Assembly (NCBI GenBank): GCA_031259655.1
Contig: JAIRLF010000034.1
Location: 1 to 6,841, forward strand
Reading direction: 5' to 3'
Source of the DNA: Prevotellaceae bacterium
Lineage (GTDB): Bacteria > Bacteroidota > Bacteroidia > Bacteroidales > UBA932
Length of the DNA stretch: 6,841 bases
Shown here in pieces: positions 6,219-6,841 of the stretch (positions within the stretch are counted from its first letter, which is position 1; each line of letters begins with the position of its first letter). Under the pieces are notes generated by a model. The model was not told where the DNA came from. It saw nothing but the letters and a program-made list of their open reading frames with translations, and did not search any database. Both the position numbers and the translations under genes were made by a program.

Positions 6219-6407
6219 ATTTTGCCCGTTAGGGCATTCATATCAATAGAAATATATGTAACCCTTTTAGAGTTAAGAACTAAAAGTTAAGAACTAAGAG
6301 TGGGTTTCACAGTATTTATCGTTCATCGATTGTGAATCTCCTACGGAGATTTTTGGATTGTTTGTAATCTTGTTTTCTATTGATATGAATGCCCTAACGG
6401 GCAAAAT
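6219..6407. mobile_element. 189-bp MITE-like structure with perfect 34-bp inverted repeats
   Basis: The 34 bases at 6219-6252 (ATTTTGCCCGTTAGGGC, then ATTCATATCAATAGAAA) are the exact reverse complement of 6374-6407. The 121-bp interior has no open frame of note but carries GTTAAGAACTAAAA-type repeats and a small hairpin with T-run. Total size, perfect terminal arms and lack of coding capacity fit a miniature inverted-repeat element. No clear target-site duplication is seen: the left flank ends GGTCT and the right begins CCGAC. The CT before the left arm also matches the 5489-5507 copy, so element borders are uncertain. It could instead be two inverted copies of a shorter repeat, or a structured RNA. 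Confidence 0.55.
6335..6354 (+). terminator. Terminator-like hairpin inside the inverted-repeat element
   Basis: AATCTCC (6335-6341) pairs with GGAGATT (6345-6351) around the 3-nt loop TAC, followed by T-run 6350-6354. It is short but has the form of an intrinsic terminator. No gene directly upstream needs it, so it may simply be part of the element. Confidence 0.4.
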
Positions 6408-6492
6408 CCGACGGCTTTAATAACTCTTGTCGGATTTAAAATTTCAAGATTGTTGTATAAAAAGAGAATTTTGTCGTATCAGAGAAATCAGA

Positions 6493-6542
6493 AAAATCAG
6501 AAAAATCAAAGTTCAGACAAAATCAGAAAAATCAAAGTTCAG
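6493..6542. repeat. A-rich 24-bp direct repeat, two copies
   Basis: The 24 bases at 6493-6516 (AAAATCAGAAAAATC then AAAGTTCAG) are repeated exactly at 6519-6542, separated by AC. A shorter AAATCAG copy precedes them near 6485. It lies just before the 42-bp array. No function is apparent. Confidence 0.8.
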
Positions 6543-6557
6543 GCCCCTCGAAAAGGC

Positions 6558-6841
6558 TTGCACAACCCTCCCGCTACTCGTCGGGAGACTTGTGTTGCTT
6601 TGCACAACCCTCCCGCTACTCGTCGGGAGACTTGTGTTGCTTTGCACAACCCTCCCGCTCACGTCGGGAGACTTGTGTTGCTTTGCACAACCCTCCCGCT
6701 ACTCGTCGGGAGACTTGTGTTGCTTTGCACAACCCTCCTGCTCACGTCGGGAGACTTGTGTTGCTTTGCACAACCCTCCCGCTACCCGTCGGCGGACTTG
6801 TGCAGCTTTGCACAAGTCTCCCGCTACACATCGTATCATTT
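6558..6841. repeat. Tandem array of six 41-42-bp hairpin units plus a degenerate seventh
   Basis: Units start at 6558, 6600, 6642, 6683, 6725 and 6766; a degenerate unit begins at 6808 and fades out by the window end. Lengths are 42, 42, 41, 42, 41 and 42. Each contains nested inverted arms: CACAA then CTCCCG on the left, CGGGAG then TTGTG on the right, with a 2x2 internal mismatch between them. The loop varies: CTACTCGT in units 1, 2 and 4, CTCACGT in 3 and 5, CTACCCGT in 6. Unit 5 changes CTCCCG to CTCCTG, still pairable as T-G (U-G in RNA). Unit 6 breaks the inner stem (CGGCGG). There are no unique spacers, so it is not CRISPR. The function is unknown, and no gene is seen in the array. Confidence 0.93.
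6795..6818. repeat. Perfect 10-bp hairpin at the degenerate end of the 42-bp array
   Basis: GACTTGTGCA (6795-6804) pairs exactly with TGCACAAGTC (6809-6818) around the loop GCTT. It spans the unit 6/unit 7 junction. The TTGTG-to-CACAA pairing between units, only 5 bp elsewhere in the array, is extended here to 10 bp by changes on both sides. No T-run follows, so it is not called a terminator. Confidence 0.7.

Larger units (their letters stand above)
6105..6841. other. Non-coding repeat-rich interval to window end
   Basis: About 740 bp without a recognisable gene on either strand. It holds a strong terminator (6127-6161), a 189-bp inverted-repeat structure (6219-6407), a partly overlapping 9-bp inverted repeat (6404-6412 with 6429-6437, AAATCCGAC/GTCGGATTT), an A-rich 24-bp direct repeat (6493-6542) and the 42-bp hairpin array (6558 onward). 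Roughly 6438-6480 is AT-rich and shows nothing further. Confidence 0.7.

Noticed and set aside
6404..6437. Terminator from AAATCCGAC/GTCGGATTT
   Set aside because: It has a 16-nt loop and only a three-T tail, and it overlaps the right arm of the 34-bp inverted repeat.
6558..6841. CRISPR array or integron attC sites
   Set aside because: There are no variable spacers of CRISPR size, no RYYYAAC/GTTRRRY core pairs, no integrase and no cassettes between the units.

Overview
The window looks like chromosomal DNA of a Bacteroidota (Bacteroidetes) bacterium, probably of the order Bacteroidales. The evidence is a PorP/SprF-family protein, a SusD/RagB-family C-terminus, a PD40/carboxypeptidase-regulatory/OmpA-like envelope protein, a TAnnTTTG-type -7 promoter box, and A-rich leaders without Shine-Dalgarno sequences ahead of the starts. 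No species can be named from the sequence alone.

Positions 1-5105 are a compact block of five co-directional genes on the + strand: the 3' end of dapB (lysine/diaminopimelate synthesis), a 640-residue secreted multidomain envelope protein resembling type IX secretion system (T9SS) PorE-type proteins, metX (homoserine O-acyltransferase, methionine synthesis), a PorP/SprF-type T9SS outer-membrane protein, and tyrA (prephenate dehydrogenase, tyrosine synthesis). Gaps are 15 bp, a 4-bp ATGA overlap, 32 bp (holding a -7-like box) and 14 bp. The first three genes look like one transcription unit. porP-tyrA may be read from its own promoter, by read-through, or both. Amino-acid biosynthesis genes therefore alternate with two envelope/T9SS-like genes.

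Positions 5106-6841 are very different: non-coding, repeat-rich DNA around one broken gene. In order it holds an eight-unit array of 23-bp hairpin repeats whose last unit doubles as an intrinsic terminator; two GTAGRG-type palindromic elements; a SusD/RagB C-terminal remnant of about 150 codons, with the second palindrome at its 5' edge; a strong terminator; a 189-bp MITE-like structure with perfect 34-bp inverted repeats; a 24-bp A-rich direct repeat; and an array of six 41-42-bp hairpin repeats plus a degenerate seventh unit, running almost to the window end.

The least explained signals are the two tandem hairpin arrays. They are unrelated in sequence but share a design in which every stem arm can pair with the neighbour on either side. 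In the 23-bp array every substitution falls in the hairpin loop. In the 42-bp array the first five units keep their stems paired and only the degenerating end breaks them.
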